A stretch of 64,000 bases of DNA from DASXRC01 sp036506795 (GTDB taxonomy: Bacteria > Actinomycetota > Actinomycetes > Mycobacteriales > Micromonosporaceae): NCBI GenBank assembly GCA_036506795.1, contig DASXRC010000228.1, positions 62,001 to 126,000 on the forward strand, written 5' to 3'. Position 1 is the first letter of the stretch. The number at the start of each line of letters is the position of its first letter. A program made the translations under genes and the position numbers. Shown here piece by piece: positions 51,632 through 61,074 of this stretch. A model generated the notes under the pieces. It did no database searches. It was given only the letters and a program-made list of their open reading frames with translations, and was not told the DNA's origin.

Positions 51632-53533
51632 ATGAGTACGGAGCAGGCGCCGCCCGCCGCCCTCAGCGAGGAAGCCGCCGCCGCACCGGCGGACGCCGCC
51701 GAGGCGGACCCGGCGAATACGGAAGCCGCGAGCACGGCCGGCGCAAACCCCGATGTCGAGGACGAACGCTGGACGGCGTTCGCCCCCGCGCAGGTACGCC
51801 CGCCCGGCCGGCCGCGCCGAGTCGCGGCAGCGCTCGGCCGGGTGCTGGTGCACGAGTGGACCATCGCGAGCCTCTGCGGCCTGGTACTCGCCATGATCAT
51901 GACCTGGCCAACGCTGCGCTACCCGCTCTACACCATCCCGCAGGACGTCTGGGATCCGGCGCTGCAGGCCTGGCAGATGGCCTGGGCCGGGCACGCCCTG
52001 ACCACGGACCCCGCCCAGCTCTGGCACGCCAACGCGTTCTTCCCCGAGCGGTACAGCTACGCGTTCTCGGACAGCCTGCTGGGGTACGCCCCGGCCGGCA
52101 TGATCGGCAGCGGGCCGCCCGCGGCGGTCCTCCGCTACAACATCATGTACGTCCTGCTCCACGCGCTCGCGTTTGTCGGGGCGTACGCGCTGGTCCGCCA
52201 GCTGGGTTCGAACCGGACCGGCGCCGCGCTGGCCGGCCTGGCCTTCGCGTACGCGCCGTGGCGGCTGTCACAGGCCGGCCACCTGCATGTCCTGTCGACG
52301 GGCGGCATTGCCCTCTCCCTCGCGATGTTGGCGCGAGGACACGGCTGGTCGCTGCGCAACGGCTACCGGCCCGAGCGGCGGCGCGTGGGGTGGGCCGTCG
52401 CCGGCTGGCTCGTGGCGGCGTGGCAGATCAGCCTCGGCTTCGGCATCGGGCTGCCCTTCGCGTACGCCCTCGGGTTGATCGTGCTGGTCGCGACCGCGGG
52501 GTGGCTGGTCACCCTCGTCCGTGGCCGCCCGCGGCCGATCGGCCGGGGTCTCCTCGTCGCGGACCTGCTCGGCGGCCTCGTCTTCGCGGGGGCCGGCGCG
52601 CTTCTCGCGCTGCCGTACTTCAAGGTGGCCGACCTGCACCCGTACGCCAAACGCAGCGTCGCCGATGTCGGATTCTTCTCCCCACCGCTCAAGGCGTTCT
52701 TCATCGCGCCCGCCGAGTCCCGGCTCTGGGGTGGCGCACACGCGGCCGCGCGCGGCGGGCTGCGCTGGCAGGCCGAGATGACGCTCCTGCCGGGGTTCGT
52801 GCTGCTCGGCCTCGCGGCGGCCGGCCTGGTGTTCTCGATCTGGACGCTCCGGCAGCGGCTGTTGCTGCTCGCCGGCGTGGTGCTGACCGTGGCTCTCGGC
52901 ATGGGCACCGAGTTCTTCGGTGGCGACCCCGGCTACCTGACCCTGTTCAAACACCTGCCGGGATGGGACGGCATCCGGACACCGGGCCGGCTGGTGCTGT
53001 GGACGACGCTACTGCTCGCCGTGCTCGCCGCCGGAGCGGTATGCGCGTTCGTCGAGCGGGTGAGCGAGGTCGCGGCCGAACGGGGTCGTCGCCGCCCCGG
53101 GCCATGGCTCCGCCTGGCGACGCTGATCCCGCTCGCCCTCGTGCTGGTAGAGGGGCTCAACGCCACGCCGCACCCGATCGTGCCGCAGCAGCCGGCCGCG
53201 ATGCGCGTGGCCGACGGCCCGATCCTCGTGCTGCCGAGCCGCGACCCGACGGACGCGGACGTCATGCTCTGGTCGACGGACCGGTTCGCGTCGCTCGTCA
53301 ACGGCACGAGCGGGTTCACGCCGGCGCGCCTGGCCGAGATCAGGCAGACGACGGTGGCGTTTCCCGACGCCACGAGCGTGGATTACCTGCAGCAGCTGGG
53401 CGTACGCAGCGTCATCGTGCTGCGCGATCAGGTGGCCGGCACGCCGTGGGCGGGTGCGCTGGACCGGCCGACCGAAGGCCTCGGCGTGGAGCGCCAGGAG
53501 GTCGGCGACGCGGTCGTGTTCCGGATTCCGTAG
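51632..53533 (+). CDS. Polytopic membrane protein, probable GT-C glycosyltransferase
   Basis: 633 residues: an Ala/Pro/Glu-rich N-terminus (1-60), about eleven membrane helices (80-500) and a C-terminal extracellular domain (~500-633) with DGPILVLPSRDPTDADVMLWSTDRF. The first loop after helix 1 (YPLYTIPQDVWDPALQAWQMAWA) has Asp as in GT-C transferases that use polyprenyl-phosphate sugars. The start is just 9 bp downstream of the endonuclease IV gene. Substrate unknown. Confidence 0.6.
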   Translation: MSTEQAPPAALSEEAAAAPADAAEADPANTEAASTAGANPDVEDERWTAFAPAQVRPPGRPRRVAAALGRVLVHEWTIASLCGLVLAMIMTWPTLRYPLYTIPQDVWDPALQAWQMAWAGHALTTDPAQLWHANAFFPERYSYAFSDSLLGYAPAGMIGSGPPAAVLRYNIMYVLLHALAFVGAYALVRQLGSNRTGAALAGLAFAYAPWRLSQAGHLHVLSTGGIALSLAMLARGHGWSLRNGYRPERRRVGWAVAGWLVAAWQISLGFGIGLPFAYALGLIVLVATAGWLVTLVRGRPRPIGRGLLVADLLGGLVFAGAGALLALPYFKVADLHPYAKRSVADVGFFSPPLKAFFIAPAESRLWGGAHAAARGGLRWQAEMTLLPGFVLLGLAAAGLVFSIWTLRQRLLLLAGVVLTVALGMGTEFFGGDPGYLTLFKHLPGWDGIRTPGRLVLWTTLLLAVLAAGAVCAFVERVSEVAAERGRRRPGPWLRLATLIPLALVLVEGLNATPHPIVPQQPAAMRVADGPILVLPSRDPTDADVMLWSTDRFASLVNGTSGFTPARLAEIRQTTVAFPDATSVDYLQQLGVRSVIVLRDQVAGTPWAGALDRPTEGLGVERQEVGDAVVFRIP

Positions 53534-53540
53534 GCCCGAG

Positions 53541-55058
53541 TCAGTCGGCCGGCGGCGTGACGGCTGCGAACAGGGGCGTCGACTCCGACCGACGAGCCGG
53601 CGCAAGGCGCCGGGCCAGCCAATCGGCGTCCGGCGCGCCGTCGAGCACGCCGCCGTCCGGATCGTCGTCGTAGGTGTGCCGGACCGCATCGTGTTCCGGG
53701 CGGAGGATGTCGCGTACGACGAGCCCGCAGAGCACCGCCACGGTCACCAGGCGCAGGCCCGCGGCGAGTACGAAGACGCCCTCGGGAAAGACCTGCCGAC
53801 CCGAGGCGCCCATCAGCTCGCCGTAGAACGCTACGAAGTAGCAGACCTCGGCGGCCTGCCAGGCGAGGAACGCTCCCCACCGCGGCCGGGCGAGCACGAC
53901 CAACGGGAGCAGCCAGAGCACGAACTGCTGCGACCACACCTTGTTGAAGATCAGGAAGGTGGCGACCACCAGAAACGCGAGCTGGCCGAACCGCGGTCGC
54001 CGGGGTGCCATCAACGTGAGCACGCCGATGGCCAGCCAGGCGAGCAGGATCAGGGCGTACGTGAGGTAGTTCAGCTGCGGGTCAACGTGCGCGCCGAGCC
54101 AGTGGAAGGCCTCGAAGCCGTACCGGCCGCCGCCCCGCGGGAAGTGGTCGCCGACGTACCAGAGCGTGCCCCAGTCGATGCCCCGGGCGGTGTTCAGCTG
54201 GAGGAACCGGTGCCAGCTGTCCCAGTTCGCCAGCATCACCGGCACGTTCACGGCCGCCCACGTCAGCACGGCGGCGCCGATTGACCGCCAGACCGGGCGG
54301 GACCTCCCCGCTCGCAGGCCGAGCAGGATCAGCGGCACGAACAGGAACCCCGGCCAGAGCTTGGCGGCGGTGCCGAGTCCGAGCAGTACCCCGGCGAGCA
54401 CCGGTCTCTCCCGGGCCCAGGCGTAGATGCCGAACACCGCCAGCGCGATCGCTAGCAGGTCCCAGTTCACCGTCGCGCTTAGCAGCAGGGCGGGCGACAA
54501 CGCGAACATCGCGGCGTCCCAGAGTCTGCGCCGGCGCAGCGCAAGGATGGTCGCCACGCTGGCCACGGCGAGGCCGCCGAGGACGATCGCGTTGATGTCG
54601 TAGAACCACATGCCCTGGTTGAAGCCCTCGCGGCCGGCGCCGATCGCGTGTACGGGCAGACCGATCGCGCCCATGAAGAAGCCGGTGAGGACCGGGTACT
54701 CGACCGCGTGGTCCAGATACGGGATCTTGCCGTCGCTCAGGCCCTCGGCGTAGTAGAGCGCCAACACGTCGGTATAGCAGAACTTCTTGTACTGCATCAG
54801 GTCCCGCCAGTCCCCGTCCTGGCACGGCGACTTCTCCACCCAGTGCAGCGCCAGCGTGAGGCAGGTCAGCGCGAGAATGATGCGGGCCGCGGTCCAGAAC
54901 CGCCCACGCGTCGCGCCTTCCGGCCCGCCTCGCTCGGCGGCGTGCTCGCCGAGCGGCCCGCCGATGGCCTCCGACAGCCCGCGCACGAACGCGTCGGACC
55001 GGCTCGGCGCGTCGACGCGCCCCGGCTCCTCGACGCTGGACGCCGACTCCACCCTCAC
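53541..55058 (-). CDS. GT87-family mannosyltransferase-like membrane protein
   Basis: 505 residues. EYPVLTGFFMGAIG in the first outer loop and GLGTAAKLWPGFLFVPLILL are the GT87 hallmarks, with about ten helices. Its place next to the class A PBP matches Rv0051 in M. tuberculosis, an integral membrane protein beside ponA1. Probably adds a sugar from polyprenyl phosphate to a lipid or cell wall acceptor. GTG 55058 begins a disordered N-terminal extension. Convergent with the previous gene at 7 bp. Confidence 0.8.
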   Translation of the reverse strand: MRVESASSVEEPGRVDAPSRSDAFVRGLSEAIGGPLGEHAAERGGPEGATRGRFWTAARIILALTCLTLALHWVEKSPCQDGDWRDLMQYKKFCYTDVLALYYAEGLSDGKIPYLDHAVEYPVLTGFFMGAIGLPVHAIGAGREGFNQGMWFYDINAIVLGGLAVASVATILALRRRRLWDAAMFALSPALLLSATVNWDLLAIALAVFGIYAWARERPVLAGVLLGLGTAAKLWPGFLFVPLILLGLRAGRSRPVWRSIGAAVLTWAAVNVPVMLANWDSWHRFLQLNTARGIDWGTLWYVGDHFPRGGGRYGFEAFHWLGAHVDPQLNYLTYALILLAWLAIGVLTLMAPRRPRFGQLAFLVVATFLIFNKVWSQQFVLWLLPLVVLARPRWGAFLAWQAAEVCYFVAFYGELMGASGRQVFPEGVFVLAAGLRLVTVAVLCGLVVRDILRPEHDAVRHTYDDDPDGGVLDGAPDADWLARRLAPARRSESTPLFAAVTPPAD

Positions 55059-55127
55059 GAACAGGCATCCTGCCGCATCGACCCGCTCGGCCTGCCGGGT
55101 GATGTCACCTGCACCGCGAACGGTCGC

Positions 55128-57842
55128 CTATTGGCGGCGGGTGGGACTGGGTGATACCTGGATCCCGCCCCCGATACCGCCGGCCGGCGGCGGCGTGGGA
55201 TCGGGCGACCGGTGACCGCCACCGTTGCCGTTGCCGTTACCGCCGCCCGGGCAGAACAGCGGGATGAGGCAGCCATCGTTCTTCTGGCCGTCGGGGCTTG
55301 GCGAGACGCCGTTGCCGGTGTCCGCGTCACCGGTGCCCTTGCGGTCCGGGAAGGCCTTCTCGGGCAGCCCACGGTTCGCCTCGTCCATGAACTGCTCCCA
55401 GATGTCGCCGGGCAGCCCCGAACCACCGATCTTGTTGTTGTTCTTGTCGCGGATCGGCAGCCGGTCCTTGACGTTGCCGACCCACACGGCCGCGGCGATC
55501 TGCCGGGTCGCACCGATCATCCACGCGTCGCCGTTCTCTTTGCTCTTCGAGTTGAGCTCCCACGTACCGGTCTTGCCGAGCGCCGGCCGGCTGCCGTCGA
55601 GCCGGTGGCCCCAGTGCGCGGGGATCTTCTCCAGCACCGAGGTTTCGTCGTCGACCTGCTCCGGGACGAACCGCTGCTCACCCTTGACCTTCTCGCTGTC
55701 GATGGCCTTCCACTTGCCGGTGTCGTGGTCCTTCTGCTCCACCTTCACGACGAAGTGGGCCTTGTGGTAGACGCCACGGTTCGCGAACGTCGCGATCCCG
55801 TTCGCGTGGTCCAGCACGGTGATCCAGTACTGGCCGTAGCCCACCTGCGTGCCGAACCTCGACGGCGCCACCTCGTCGCCATTCTTAATCTTGGTGAGGT
55901 CCACCGGGTCGAACGGCTTCTCCTGGTTCCAGAGGTGGGTCACGCCGGCGGCCTTCGCGGCATCCACGACCTTATTGGGCCCGATCTCCTTGGTGATCCA
56001 GTAGAACGGCACGTTGTACGACTCAACCGCCGCCTGCTCGAGCGTGCACCACTTTCCGCCGTTGTCGCACTTGAGGTTCGTCCGACCGGCGTTGGAGATG
56101 ACGAAGTCGTCGCTCTTCTTGTTCGGCGTACCGTTGTCGTCCACGGTCTTCGTGGCGTCCCAGTGCGAGTCGACCGACTTGCCGGCCTGGAGCGCGGCGG
56201 CAAGCGTATAGATCTTGAAGGTCGACCCGGGGGCGTGGCCCCCGCTGCCGTCGTAGTTCAGCCCCGCGTAGTCGACGCCAACGCCGGTCTCACCGCCGTA
56301 GTACGCGAGCACCCGGCCGTTGCTCGGGTCGATCGCCACCAGGGCGTCCATCAGGTTCTTCGGTTGGCCGTACATCGGCGAGCCCTTGACGCGCCGGGTC
56401 GCGCTCTCGGCCGCCTTCTGGATCCTCGGGTCGACCGTCGTGGTGATCTTGTAGCCGCCGGTCTTCAACGCCTGGCTGCACGCCTCGGGCGAGGCGCAGA
56501 TCCCCATCTGCTGCATCTCGTCCTTGACGTAGTTGATGACGTTGCCGACCGGCGTCTTCTGGCCACACCCCTGGATGCAGCTGAGGTCCTCCTTGAGCAC
56601 CTTCGGGTAGACCATCTTCGCTCGGACCGCCGGGTCCAGTTCTTGCTTCTGGACCATCCCGTCGAGCACGTAGTTCCAGCGGTCCTTGGCGAGCGCGGCC
56701 GCCTCCGGACTGCGGGACGGGTCGTATCCGGGGTGTCCGCCGGCGACGGGCTCGGGCTGCTTGATCACGGCGGCCAGCACCGCCGCCTCGGCGGGCGTCA
56801 CCGCCTGGGGCGTGCCGGGCTTGCCGATCACCGACTTGTTCGGACCGAAGTACGCCTTCGCGGCGGCCTCGATCCCGTACGCGCCTCGGCCGAACGGGAT
56901 GGTGTTCAGGTAGAAGCCGAGGATCTCTTCCTTGGAGTACTGGGAGTTCAGCTTCGAGGCGATGACGGCCTCGCGGACCTTCCGGGCGTACGTCACGCCG
57001 GTCAGGTTCGCGGCGTGCCGGGCGTACTGCTGGGTGATCGTGGATGCGCCCTGCGTCTCGCCGCCGGTGAAGTTGTTCCACGCGGCTCGCGCGATGCCGG
57101 CGTAGTCGACGCCGCCGTGCTTGTAGAAGTTGCGGTCCTCGGCCGAGATCACCGCCTGCTTGACGTACGGCAGGACCTGTCCGATGGGTACCTGGATCCG
57201 GTTCTCCTCGGCCAGCTTCGCGAGCTGCGTCTGCCCGTCGGCGTAGTAGAGCGTCGTCGTCTCCGGCAACGACAGTTGGGCGGGCGTCGGGACGTTCTCG
57301 AAGTAGTAGGTCCCACCGACGACGGCGCCGCCGGCGAGCATGCTGAAGATTGCGAACCCGGCGGCCAGCCAGTTGATGAGCCGACGCCGCTTGGCCCGCT
57401 TCAGCGCGGCCGGGTCGCTCCTGCCTCGACCGCCGGGACCACCCGGACCGCCGGGGCGTCCCGGACCGGCCGGCCCGCCCGGCCGGACGCCGCCGGGCCC
57501 GACACCGCCCGGGGCCACCGGCCGTACGACGGCGCGGCCCACCGTTGCGCGGCCGGTCGCTACCCCGACGCCCGGCACCGAGGCCCGGCCGACGCCCGGC
57601 TGGTTGTGCCCGTTGTGCTCGGTGCCGACGCCGCCGCCGACGATAGGGCGAGCCACCGACGCCCGGCCCACCGAGGCCCGCCCTGCGGGCACCGAGGCGC
57701 GGGCCGCGTACGCACCGGCGTTGGCCGGCCAGTCGCTCGCGGCCGCCGATCCGTTGCCTACGGCGTCCGGTTCGTGGCCGTCGGTCGGGTCCGGGACATG
57801 GGCACGACCGCGCGCGGAACTGCCGTCGCCGTACGAGTTCAT
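55128..57842 (-). CDS. ponA: Class A penicillin-binding protein (PonA-type)
   Basis: 904-residue bifunctional peptidoglycan synthase. Cytoplasmic tail 1-153 with repeated RA[S/T]V motifs and a Gly/Pro-rich run; membrane helix ~155-180; GT51 glycosyltransferase with catalytic E235 (SAEDRNFYKHGG) and GASTITQQ; transpeptidase with STFK (catalytic Ser 540), SYN (608-610) and KTG (757-759). A Gly/Asn/Pro-rich C-terminal tail follows (~840-904). ATG 57842. Synteny with DUF5318, PadR and ino1 corresponds to ponA1 of M. tuberculosis. Confidence 0.95.
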   Translation of the reverse strand: MNSYGDGSSARGRAHVPDPTDGHEPDAVGNGSAAASDWPANAGAYAARASVPAGRASVGRASVARPIVGGGVGTEHNGHNQPGVGRASVPGVGVATGRATVGRAVVRPVAPGGVGPGGVRPGGPAGPGRPGGPGGPGGRGRSDPAALKRAKRRRLINWLAAGFAIFSMLAGGAVVGGTYYFENVPTPAQLSLPETTTLYYADGQTQLAKLAEENRIQVPIGQVLPYVKQAVISAEDRNFYKHGGVDYAGIARAAWNNFTGGETQGASTITQQYARHAANLTGVTYARKVREAVIASKLNSQYSKEEILGFYLNTIPFGRGAYGIEAAAKAYFGPNKSVIGKPGTPQAVTPAEAAVLAAVIKQPEPVAGGHPGYDPSRSPEAAALAKDRWNYVLDGMVQKQELDPAVRAKMVYPKVLKEDLSCIQGCGQKTPVGNVINYVKDEMQQMGICASPEACSQALKTGGYKITTTVDPRIQKAAESATRRVKGSPMYGQPKNLMDALVAIDPSNGRVLAYYGGETGVGVDYAGLNYDGSGGHAPGSTFKIYTLAAALQAGKSVDSHWDATKTVDDNGTPNKKSDDFVISNAGRTNLKCDNGGKWCTLEQAAVESYNVPFYWITKEIGPNKVVDAAKAAGVTHLWNQEKPFDPVDLTKIKNGDEVAPSRFGTQVGYGQYWITVLDHANGIATFANRGVYHKAHFVVKVEQKDHDTGKWKAIDSEKVKGEQRFVPEQVDDETSVLEKIPAHWGHRLDGSRPALGKTGTWELNSKSKENGDAWMIGATRQIAAAVWVGNVKDRLPIRDKNNNKIGGSGLPGDIWEQFMDEANRGLPEKAFPDRKGTGDADTGNGVSPSPDGQKNDGCLIPLFCPGGGNGNGNGGGHRSPDPTPPPAGGIGGGIQVSPSPTRRQ

Positions 57843-57915
57843 TCCTCACACCCTGCCGGTCGCCGTGGTACGCCCCCGCGTCACCACCGGGTTGCCGTGA
57901 GCTGAGCCACGCTTC

Positions 57916-57940
57916 GGTCCGCCTCGCGGCGAGGCGGACC
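57916..57940 (-). terminator. Perfect 11-bp hairpin between DUF5318 and ponA
   Basis: GGTCCGCCTCG (57916-57926) and CGAGGCGGACC (57930-57940) around a 3-nt loop. It may end the DUF5318 transcript or lie in the ponA leader; no T-run. Confidence 0.55.
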
Positions 57941-58027
57941 TGGATGAAATAACGGGACTTTTCCGATTAGGGACTTGCCGCCCAGCCAACCGATTCGGGG
58001 ACTCATCGGGTCGAGCCGGGCCATCGC

Positions 58028-58501
58028 TCACCGTCGGGCCTCTCGCCTTCTCGGGTTGCTAACCGTGGTGGCCGCACCGGCACTCGCCGCGAGCTGACCC
58101 GGGCGCAGGGTCGCGCCGTCGGGTCGCCCCTCCGAGAGGCCATCGCGGCCGAGCAGAAACTGCTCCACGAGGAGATTCCATCCGCAGCCGCGGCAGACCT
58201 CCACCACGTACACCTGGAACTCACGCAGCGTCATCGCCAGGACGGGCAGCTCGGCCCGGGTGCGGGCCTGCCCGGCGGACTGCTTGAGTTCATCGCCGTA
58301 AATGTAATGGACGAGGGTGAGGTTCTCCCGCCGGCACACCGGGCAGCGCACGTCGGTGGGATCGCCGTGAAATCGGGCGGCGCTCTTGAGGTAGGGCGAA
58401 GCGTCGCAGACCTCATAAGTCCCGATGCGACCGGCGTATAGGTCGCGCAGCAGGGCTCGCCTCCTGAGCGAGTAGTCCACCACCTGCCGCTGCGTACGCA
58501 T
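58028..58501 (-). CDS. DUF5318 zinc-ribbon-like protein
   Basis: 157 residues. Cys pairs CPVCRREN and CRGCGWNLL suggest a zinc ribbon; VVDYSLRRRALLRDLYAGRI opens the family. In mycobacteria the orthologue (Rv0049) lies at the same place beside ponA1. TACCCT 7 nt before ATG 58501 indicates a leaderless mRNA. Function unknown. Confidence 0.85.
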   Translation of the reverse strand: MRTQRQVVDYSLRRRALLRDLYAGRIGTYEVCDASPYLKSAARFHGDPTDVRCPVCRRENLTLVHYIYGDELKQSAGQARTRAELPVLAMTLREFQVYVVEVCRGCGWNLLVEQFLLGRDGLSEGRPDGATLRPGQLAASAGAATTVSNPRRREARR

Positions 58502-58541
58502 GCGGAAGAGGGTACGCGGTTCGACGGCACGAGGCGAGGCT

Positions 58542-58598
58542 GAGCTACCGGCACTCGCTCCGCTCGCTCGGCCGAGCTACCGGCGCTCGCTCCGCTCG
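58542..58598. repeat. Two direct 25-bp repeats
   Basis: Copies at 58542-58566 and 58574-58598 differ at one base (GAGCTACCGGC[A/G]CTCGCTCCGCTCG, shown as consensus in parts: GAGCTACCGGC and CTCGCTCCGCTCG). They lie upstream of padR; no gene here. Confidence 0.7.
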
Positions 58599-58645
58599 CG
58601 CGACTCCGGTGACTGTGTGTGACCACACCCACCCGTCCGGCGGTG

Positions 58646-58698
58646 TTGCTTATCGGCCAACGGCCGTCTAACGTTGCGATGTATCGGCACGATACATC
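58646..58698 (+). promoter_or_regulatory. padR promoter overlapped by a perfect 9-bp palindromic operator
   Basis: -35 TTGCTT (58646-58651), 17-bp spacer and -10 TAACGT (58669-58674) put the transcription start near 58681. The palindrome GATGTATCG-GCA-CGATACATC (58678-58698) covers that point, a typical place for an autorepressor. It contains ATGT and ACAT half-sites like those bound by PadR proteins. Confidence 0.65.
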
Positions 58699-58740
58699 GG
58701 GCGCTCGGCAGAGCAAGATCTTGGGAGGGGACGGCGAACC

Positions 58741-59334
58741 ATGCTCGACCTCGCGATCCTCGGCCTCCTCCACGAGTCCCCGATGCACGGCTATGAGCTG
58801 CGTAAACAGCTCGCGACCAAACTGGGTGCCATCCGGGCGGCGATCAGCTACGGCTCTCTGTACCCCACCCTCCGCCGCCTCCAGGTGGCGGGATGGATCA
58901 CGGAGGCCGGCGAGACCGCCGCCGGTGCCGAGCAGATCCCGCCGCTGACGAGCCGTCGAGGTCGGGTGGTTTACAAGATCACCGCCGAGGGCAAGGAACG
59001 GTTCCAGGAGCTGCTCGCGCAGGCCGGCCCGGAGACATACGACGACACCGGGTTCGGCGTCCACTTCGCGTTCTTCGCCCGCACCGACCAGGCGACCCGC
59101 CTGCGGATCCTCGAGGGCCGCCGACGCAAGGTCGAGGAGCGCCGGGAGGGTCTGCGCAACGTGCTCGGCCGCGCCGCGGAGCGCCTCGACGCGTACACCC
59201 TCGAACTTCAGCGCCACGGCCTCGACGCCTGCGAGCGCGAGGTCCGCTGGCTGGAGGAGCTCATCGCCAACGAGCGCTCCGGCCGCGCCCCACAAGCGCC
59301 TACCCCGCCTCCGGACACGCCGGAGCGGCCGTGA
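58741..59334 (+). CDS. PadR family transcriptional regulator
   Basis: 197 residues: N-terminal winged helix (LDLAILGLLHESPMHGYELRK; SYGSLYPTLRRLQVAGWI), then a linker of basic residues and the C-terminal coiled-coil dimerisation domain (about 110-180). GGGAGG precedes ATG 58741. Matches Rv0047c next to ino1 in M. tuberculosis. It probably represses its own promoter through the palindrome at 58678-58698 and, since it is cotranscribed, ino1. Confidence 0.9.
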   Translation: MLDLAILGLLHESPMHGYELRKQLATKLGAIRAAISYGSLYPTLRRLQVAGWITEAGETAAGAEQIPPLTSRRGRVVYKITAEGKERFQELLAQAGPETYDDTGFGVHFAFFARTDQATRLRILEGRRRKVEERREGLRNVLGRAAERLDAYTLELQRHGLDACEREVRWLEELIANERSGRAPQAPTPPPDTPERP

Positions 59335-59351
59335 TGAAAGAAGGAGGCACG

Positions 59352-60431
59352 ATGGGCTCCGTCCGCGTCGCCATCGTCGGTGTCGGTAACTGCGCCTCGT
59401 CCCTGGTTCAGGGCGTGCAGTACTACCGCGACGCCGACCCGAACGACCGCGTCCCGGGTCTCATGCACGTCACCTTCGGCGACTACCACGTATCCGACGT
59501 GGAGTTCGTCGCGGCGTTCGACGTGGACGCCAAGAAGGTCGGACGTGATCTCGCTGAGGCGATCGTCGCCAGCGAGAACAACACCATAAAGATCTGCGAT
59601 GTGCCGCCGACCGGAGTGACCGTTCAGCGCGGTCCGACCCTGGACGGCCTCGGCAAGTACTACCTACAGACCATCACCGAGTCCGACGAAACCCCGGTCG
59701 ACGTCGTCAAGGCGCTGCGGGACGTACGGGCGGACGTGCTCGTGTCCTACCTACCGGTGGGCTCCGAGGACGCCGACAAGTTCTACGCCCAATGCGCGAT
59801 CGACGCCGGCGTGGCGTTCGTCAACGCCCTGCCGGTGTTCATCGCGTCCGACCCGGAGTGGGCCGCGAAGTTCGAGGCGGCCGGCGTGCCGATCGTCGGC
59901 GACGACATCAAGTCGCAGGTCGGCGCCACCATCACGCACCGCGTCATGGCGAAGCTGTTCGAGGACCGCGGCGTCCGGCTGGACCGCACGTACCAGCTCA
60001 ACGTCGGGGGCAACATGGACTTCAAGAACATGCTTGAGCGCGACCGGCTGGAGTCCAAGAAGATCTCCAAGACGCAGGCGGTGACGAGCAACCTCGAGCA
60101 CGAGCTCGGTGCCCGCAACGTCCACATCGGTCCGAGCGACTACGTGCAGTGGCTCGATGACCGCAAGTGGGCGTACGTACGCCTCGAGGGGCGCGCCTTC
60201 GGTGACGTCCCGCTCAACCTGGAGTACAAGCTCGAGGTCTGGGATTCGCCGAACTCGGCCGGCATCATCATCGACGCGATCCGGGCGGCCAAGATCGCCA
60301 AGGACCGCGGCATCGGCGGGCCGATCCTGTCCGCATCGTCGTACCTGATGAAGTCGCCGCCCGAGCAACGCGAGGACACCAAGGCCCGGGCGTGGCTCGA
60401 GGCGTTCATCCGCGGCGAGGTCGACCGCTGA
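59352..60431 (+). CDS. ino1: Inositol-3-phosphate synthase
   Basis: 359 residues. Makes inositol-3-phosphate from glucose-6-phosphate with NAD, for phosphatidylinositol and mycothiol. VAIVGVGNCASSLVQG is the NAD-binding loop; GDDIKSQVGATITHRV and LNVGGNMDFKNML are conserved catalytic segments, with SSYLMKSPP near the end. ATG 59352 follows AAGGAGG; ATG 59334 overlaps the padR stop but is less likely. Adjacent to padR, as in mycobacteria. Confidence 0.96.
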   Translation: MGSVRVAIVGVGNCASSLVQGVQYYRDADPNDRVPGLMHVTFGDYHVSDVEFVAAFDVDAKKVGRDLAEAIVASENNTIKICDVPPTGVTVQRGPTLDGLGKYYLQTITESDETPVDVVKALRDVRADVLVSYLPVGSEDADKFYAQCAIDAGVAFVNALPVFIASDPEWAAKFEAAGVPIVGDDIKSQVGATITHRVMAKLFEDRGVRLDRTYQLNVGGNMDFKNMLERDRLESKKISKTQAVTSNLEHELGARNVHIGPSDYVQWLDDRKWAYVRLEGRAFGDVPLNLEYKLEVWDSPNSAGIIIDAIRAAKIAKDRGIGGPILSASSYLMKSPPEQREDTKARAWLEAFIRGEVDR

Positions 60432-60450
60432 CGGCCTGGGCGTGGCGGGC

Positions 60451-60474
60451 GCCGGGTCCCGAGCGGGACCCGGC
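60451..60474. terminator. Strong hairpin between ino1 and ogt
   Basis: Perfect 10-bp stem GCCGGGTCCC/GGGACCCGGC with GAGC loop, followed by CCCCCC. It lies between convergent stops and can serve both. Confidence 0.75.
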
Positions 60475-60488
60475 CCCCCGCGGTCGGG

Positions 60489-60989
60489 TCAGCGCCATGT
60501 GTGTTCAAGCGTGACCCGCGCCTCGAGCTCCAGCAGGTGCCGCTTGCGAGCCAGCCCGCCACCGAAGCCGACCAGCTTGCCGCCGGCGCCGACGACCCGA
60601 TGGCACGGCACGACGATCGGCAGCGGGTTGCGGTTGCACGCGGCCCCGACCGCGCGGGCACCCGTCGGATCGGTCGGTCGATCCGACGGCCCACCGACCG
60701 CGGCCGCGACCTCGCCGTAGGTACGCATGGCCCCGTATGGAATCGCGGCCAACTCCGACCAGACCGCACGCTCGAAGTCGCCCCCGCGGCGGACCGACAG
60801 GGGCAGGTCGAACTCGGTGAGCTCACCGGCGAAGTAGGACCGCAGTTGCTCAGCCGCGGCGGCCAGCAGCTCGTCGTCGCCGCGCTCACCACCGGCCGGG
60901 GCGCCGTCGAAGCTGATCGCGCAGACGCCGGCCTCGTCGACGGCCACCCCAAGGTCACCGATTGGGCTGAGCACGACACGCCACCGCAC
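60489..60989 (-). CDS. ogt: Methylated-DNA--protein-cysteine methyltransferase
   Basis: 166 residues. Suicidal repair of O6-alkylguanine. IVVPCHRVVG holds the acceptor Cys, AMRTYGEVAAAVG is the DNA-binding helix and FDLPLSV..GGDFERAVW the N-terminal part of the catalytic domain. GTG 60989 gives VRWRVVLSPIGDLGV, the normal length. The upstream extension is not conserved. Confidence 0.92.
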   Translation of the reverse strand: MRWRVVLSPIGDLGVAVDEAGVCAISFDGAPAGGERGDDELLAAAAEQLRSYFAGELTEFDLPLSVRRGGDFERAVWSELAAIPYGAMRTYGEVAAAVGGPSDRPTDPTGARAVGAACNRNPLPIVVPCHRVVGAGGKLVGFGGGLARKRHLLELEARVTLEHTWR

Positions 60990-61074
60990 CCGGCCAGTGT
61001 GACCCGTACCTCCGACACAACGCCGCCCCCGGGCGTCGCGGCCCGCCAGAGGCCCGCCGGCCCGAGGGCCGTCG

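Noticed and set aside
51274..53673. 799-codon plus-strand frame
   Set aside because: It overlaps endonuclease IV and the membrane protein in another frame and has no recognisable domain.
58542..58598. CRISPR-like repeat
   Set aside because: Only two copies with a 7-bp gap; direct duplication rather than an array.
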